Shown here piece by piece: positions 61,500 through 64,000 of a stretch of DNA of 64,000 nt (position 1 is its first letter; the number at the start of each line of letters is the position of its first letter). Source of the DNA: Flavobacterium agrisoli (GTDB taxonomy: Bacteria > Bacteroidota > Bacteroidia > Flavobacteriales > Flavobacteriaceae). The DNA lies in contig NZ_JAEHFV010000001.1 in NCBI RefSeq assembly GCF_016522065.1, positions 682,001-746,000 on the forward strand, in the 5' to 3' direction. A model generated the notes under the pieces. It searched no databases, was not told the DNA's origin, and saw nothing but the letters and a program-made list of their open reading frames with translations. The translations under genes and the position numbers were made by a program.

Positions 61500-62945
61500 T
61501 TAAAAAACAGACTCTTCATAGAATTGGCGAACAAGTCCTTTTCCTATTCCTTTAATTTGGAAACCGATAGCGGTTAATTTTTCAATATTCAAAATATTAC
61601 GCCCATCGAAAATAAAAGCTGGCTTGTACATGCTGTAATAAATGGCTTCCCAGTTGTAATCTTTAAATTCATCCCACTCGGTTAATATGGCAATAGCATG
61701 TGCTTGATTTACAGCATCAGTATATGAATCATAAGCATGAATTTGATTTAATTTAGCTTCAATTTTTACTTCATTTAAACCTTTCAATTCAAAAAGATAA
61801 CGCATATCTGCTTTTATTTGATTTGCTGAAACTTTAGGATCATAAATATGAATCTCGGCACCATCTTCAATTAAATGTTCGGCCACGTAAATAGCAGGAG
61901 ATTCACGGGTATCATTCGTGTCTTTTTTAAATGCCCAACCCAAGAATGCGATTTTTTTTCCGCTAACAGTATTAAAAAGAGACGTAATAATGTTTTTAGC
62001 AAAACGGTATTTTTGATAATCGTTCAAAATGATAACTTGCTCCCAATAATTAGCTACTTCAGGTAAATTAAAATAACGGCACAAATACACTAAATTTAGA
62101 ATGTCTTTTTGAAAACAAGATCCACCAAACCCAACCGATGATTTTAAAAATTTTGAACCTATACGGCTATCGGTTCCTATTGCCGATGCAACTTCATCAA
62201 CATCAGCCTCAGTGGCTTCGCATAATGCAGATAAGGCATTGATTGATGAAATGCGTTGTGCCAAGAAGGCATTGGCTGTTAATTTTGATAACTCAGAAGA
62301 CCAAACGTTAGTAGTCAAAATTTGTTTAGGAGATAACCAATGTGCATAAATATCTACTAATGCCTGGATTGCATTTTTGCCACTTTTTGTTTGTTGTCCA
62401 CCAATTAAAACTCGGTCTGCGTTTAGTAAATCCTCTATAGCAGTTCCTTCTGCCAAAAACTCAGGATTTGAAAGCACTTCAAAATTTACTCCATTTCCTG
62501 TATGATCTAAAATGGTCTGTAAGGTTTTAGCAGTACGTACCGGCAACGTAGATTTTTCAACAATTATTTTATCATTTTTAGCAATTCGAGCAATTTGTCT
62601 AGCGCATAATTCTACGAATTTTAAATCGGCTGCCATTCCTTTTCCCTCCCCATAGGTTTTCGTTGGAGTGTTAACCGCAATAAAAATCATTTCTGCCTCT
62701 TCTATTGCTTTGTCTACGTCTGTAGAAAAAAATAAATTTCGACCTCTTGCCTCTTCAACTACTTCAGCAAGGCCAGGTTCGTATACAGGTAAATTTTCTA
62801 AATTTGAATCATTCCAAGCCGCAATACGAGCTTCGTTTAAATCAACTACTGTTACTTTAATTTCTGGACATTTTAAGGCAATAACCGACATGGTTGGACC
62901 ACCAACATAACCTGCTCCCAGACAACATATATTTTTAATTTTCAT
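61500..62945 (-). CDS. ugd: UDP-glucose 6-dehydrogenase
   Basis: A 481-residue NAD-dependent enzyme that oxidises UDP-glucose to UDP-glucuronate in two steps. The NAD-binding [13 protein letters not shown] lies at 8-20, the catalytic lysine region is [22 protein letters not shown], and the catalytic cysteine is C277 in [11 protein letters not shown]. The length and the sequence ([30 protein letters not shown]) are those of the animal-type group rather than the shorter bacterial type. The ATG at 62945 is directly before the Rossmann strand. It supplies the Uxs enzyme encoded at 49405 and possibly glucuronosyltransferases of the locus. Confidence 0.96.
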   Translation of the reverse strand: MKIKNICCLGAGYVGGPTMSVIALKCPEIKVTVVDLNEARIAAWNDSNLENLPVYEPGLAEVVEEARGRNLFFSTDVDKAIEEAEMIFIAVNTPTKTYGEGKGMAADLKFVELCARQIARIAKNDKIIVEKSTLPVRTAKTLQTILDHTGNGVNFEVLSNPEFLAEGTAIEDLLNADRVLIGGQQTKSGKNAIQALVDIYAHWLSPKQILTTNVWSSELSKLTANAFLAQRISSINALSALCEATEADVDEVASAIGTDSRIGSKFLKSSVGFGGSCFQKDILNLVYLCRYFNLPEVANYWEQVIILNDYQKYRFAKNIITSLFNTVSGKKIAFLGWAFKKDTNDTRESPAIYVAEHLIEDGAEIHIYDPKVSANQIKADMRYLFELKGLNEVKIEAKLNQIHAYDSYTDAVNQAHAIAILTEWDEFKDYNWEAIYYSMYKPAFIFDGRNILNIEKLTAIGFQIKGIGKGLVRQFYEESVF

Positions 62946-62994
62946 AAACTTATTTTTTAGTAAAGACAAATTGACAACAGTTACTTTTATTCTG

Positions 62995-63999
62995 TTACTC
63001 GTAATAATTCATAATGGCAAAACCCGATTCTTTTAAAAGTTGTTCTTTGCGCATTAATTGCAAATCCGATTCCATCATTTCTTGAACCAATTCATTTAAT
63101 TCGTACTGGCATTCCCAACCTAATTTGGTTTTGGCTTTGGTTGGATCTCCAATTAACAAATCAACCTCGGTCGGTCTGAAATACTTAGGATCAACCGCTA
63201 AAACTTCTTTTCCAATTAAAAGTTGGTAATCTGGATTGCTGCAAGAAGCCACATATCCTTTTTCTTCAACACCTTCTCCTACAAACTCCAGTTCAACTCC
63301 AACTTCGGCAAAACTCATTCGAACAAATTCGCGAACAGGTGTCGTTTTTCCGGTAGCAATAACCCAATCTTCTGGTTCTTCAGCTTGTAGAATCATCCAC
63401 ATCATGCGTACATAATCTTTGGCATGACCCCAATCACGACGCGCATCTAGGTTTCCTAAATAAAGCTTTTCTTGTAATCCCAATGCAATTCTGGAAACAG
63501 CTCTAGTAATTTTACGTGTTACAAAAGTTTCTCCACGAATAGGCGATTCATGATTGAATAAAATACCATTACAAGCATACATTCCGTAAGCTTCGCGGTA
63601 ATTTACGGTAATCCAATAGGCATACATTTTGGCAACTGCGTATGGCGAACGTGGATAAAATGGTGTCGTTTCGGATTGCGGCACTTCTTGTACTTTACCG
63701 TACAATTCGGATGTAGAAGCTTGGTAAATACGTGTCTTTTTTTCCAATCCCAATAAACGAACGGCATCTAAAATGCGTAGCGTTCCTAAAGCATCAACAT
63801 TTCCGGTATATTCGGGTGTTTCAAACGAAACCGCTACGTGGCTCATAGCCGCTAGATTATAAATTTCATCGGGTTGAATTTCCTGAATTAATCGGGTCAA
63901 ATTAGTACTGTCGGACATATCTCCATAATGTAAAATAAAGTTTCTATCTTCTACATAAGGATCTTGGTACAAATGATCGATACGATCGGTATTGAATAA
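62995..63999 (-). CDS. gmd: GDP-mannose 4,6-dehydratase, partial (5' end outside window)
   Basis: The visible 334 codons are the bulk of Gmd, which dehydrates GDP-mannose to GDP-4-keto-6-deoxymannose, the precursor of GDP-fucose, GDP-rhamnose or GDP-perosamine. Characteristic parts are [47 protein letters not shown] (Y-x3-K), [17 protein letters not shown] and [14 protein letters not shown]. About 40 N-terminal residues with the NADP-binding glycines lie beyond base 64,000. The frame is open to the edge, so the apparent internal start at 63972 (a TTG) is not the real one. The second enzyme of the branch is not in the window. Confidence 0.95.
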   Translation of the reverse strand, partial: LFNTDRIDHLYQDPYVEDRNFILHYGDMSDSTNLTRLIQEIQPDEIYNLAAMSHVAVSFETPEYTGNVDALGTLRILDAVRLLGLEKKTRIYQASTSELYGKVQEVPQSETTPFYPRSPYAVAKMYAYWITVNYREAYGMYACNGILFNHESPIRGETFVTRKITRAVSRIALGLQEKLYLGNLDARRDWGHAKDYVRMMWMILQAEEPEDWVIATGKTTPVREFVRMSFAEVGVELEFVGEGVEEKGYVASCSNPDYQLLIGKEVLAVDPKYFRPTEVDLLIGDPTKAKTKLGWECQYELNELVQEMMESDLQLMRKEQLLKESGFAIMNYYE

Positions 64000-64000
64000 A

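Noticed and set aside
1..64000. tRNA, rRNA, prophage or insertion sequence
   Set aside because: I found no cloverleaf-like segment, rRNA-like sequence, transposase, integrase or long terminal inverted repeat.

Overview
The window looks like chromosomal DNA from a Bacteroidota bacterium, most likely a Flavobacterium or close relative. The evidence is: strongly AT-rich DNA, no consistent Shine-Dalgarno sequences, several TAnnTTTG-type -7 boxes (the Bacteroidota sigma-A consensus), a SusC/SusD pair driven by an ECF sigma/FecR couple, DUF4369-type TlpA proteins, and flavobacterial-style MoxR/DUF58 and polysaccharide loci. I saw no tRNA, rRNA, CRISPR array, insertion sequence or prophage.

Layout. 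(1) 1-7,035 is the end of a surface polysaccharide locus: three glycosyltransferases, a Wzx flippase, a hexapeptide acyltransferase, a DegT-type sugar aminotransferase and a FemAB/GNAT-like protein. The last four form a tight minus-strand operon that starts with the RDD and TRIC-like membrane protein genes (to 8,364). (2) 8,384-14,670 is a plus-strand envelope cluster: SpoIIM-like, unknown membrane protein, DUF4129, DUF4350, MoxR ATPase and DUF58. (3) 15,011-24,415 is mainly housekeeping and stress: HdeD-like protein, SpoU/TrmH methyltransferase, bifunctional Rel (ppGpp), Fur, purA, NudK-type Nudix hydrolase, 1-Cys peroxiredoxin, AEC transporter and MeaB GTPase. (4) 24,425-39,022 is a nutrient-uptake and proteolysis locus: dsbD, M16 peptidase, two TlpA-like thiol oxidoreductases, susD, susC, fecR and a divergent ECF sigma factor. 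(5) 39,031-43,051 holds assorted proteins (DUF4861-like, esterase-like phytase, two unknowns, a small membrane protein). (6) 43,070-64,000 is a 21-kb one-direction exopolysaccharide/capsule locus with the whole Wzx/Wzy-type toolkit: polyprenyl sugar transferase, Wzc, Wza, Wzx, Wzy candidate, eight glycosyltransferases, WcaF-like acetyltransferase, SGNH hydrolase, Ugd, Uxs and Gmd.

How the parts work together. In region 6, Ugd makes UDP-glucuronate and Uxs decarboxylates it to UDP-xylose; Gmd starts a GDP-6-deoxyhexose branch. The glycosyltransferases build a repeat unit on a lipid carrier, Wzx flips it, Wzy polymerises it and Wza/Wzc export it. In region 4, the ECF/FecR pair and the STN domain of SusC predict substrate-induced signalling. 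The partners suggest that SusCD imports a peptide-like substrate, that TlpA proteins (fed by DsbD) reduce thiols or disulfides, and that the M16 peptidase degrades the peptide.

The most interesting signals are: an orphan plus-strand intrinsic terminator in the fecR-susC gap, which implies an antisense RNA over the susC leader; the SusCD-TlpA-M16-DsbD locus itself, with hairpins placed just before downstream start codons; two seven-base-pair-phased tandem repeats, one of them inside an aminotransferase gene; and an operator-like pair of 15-bp direct repeats around the peroxiredoxin promoter.
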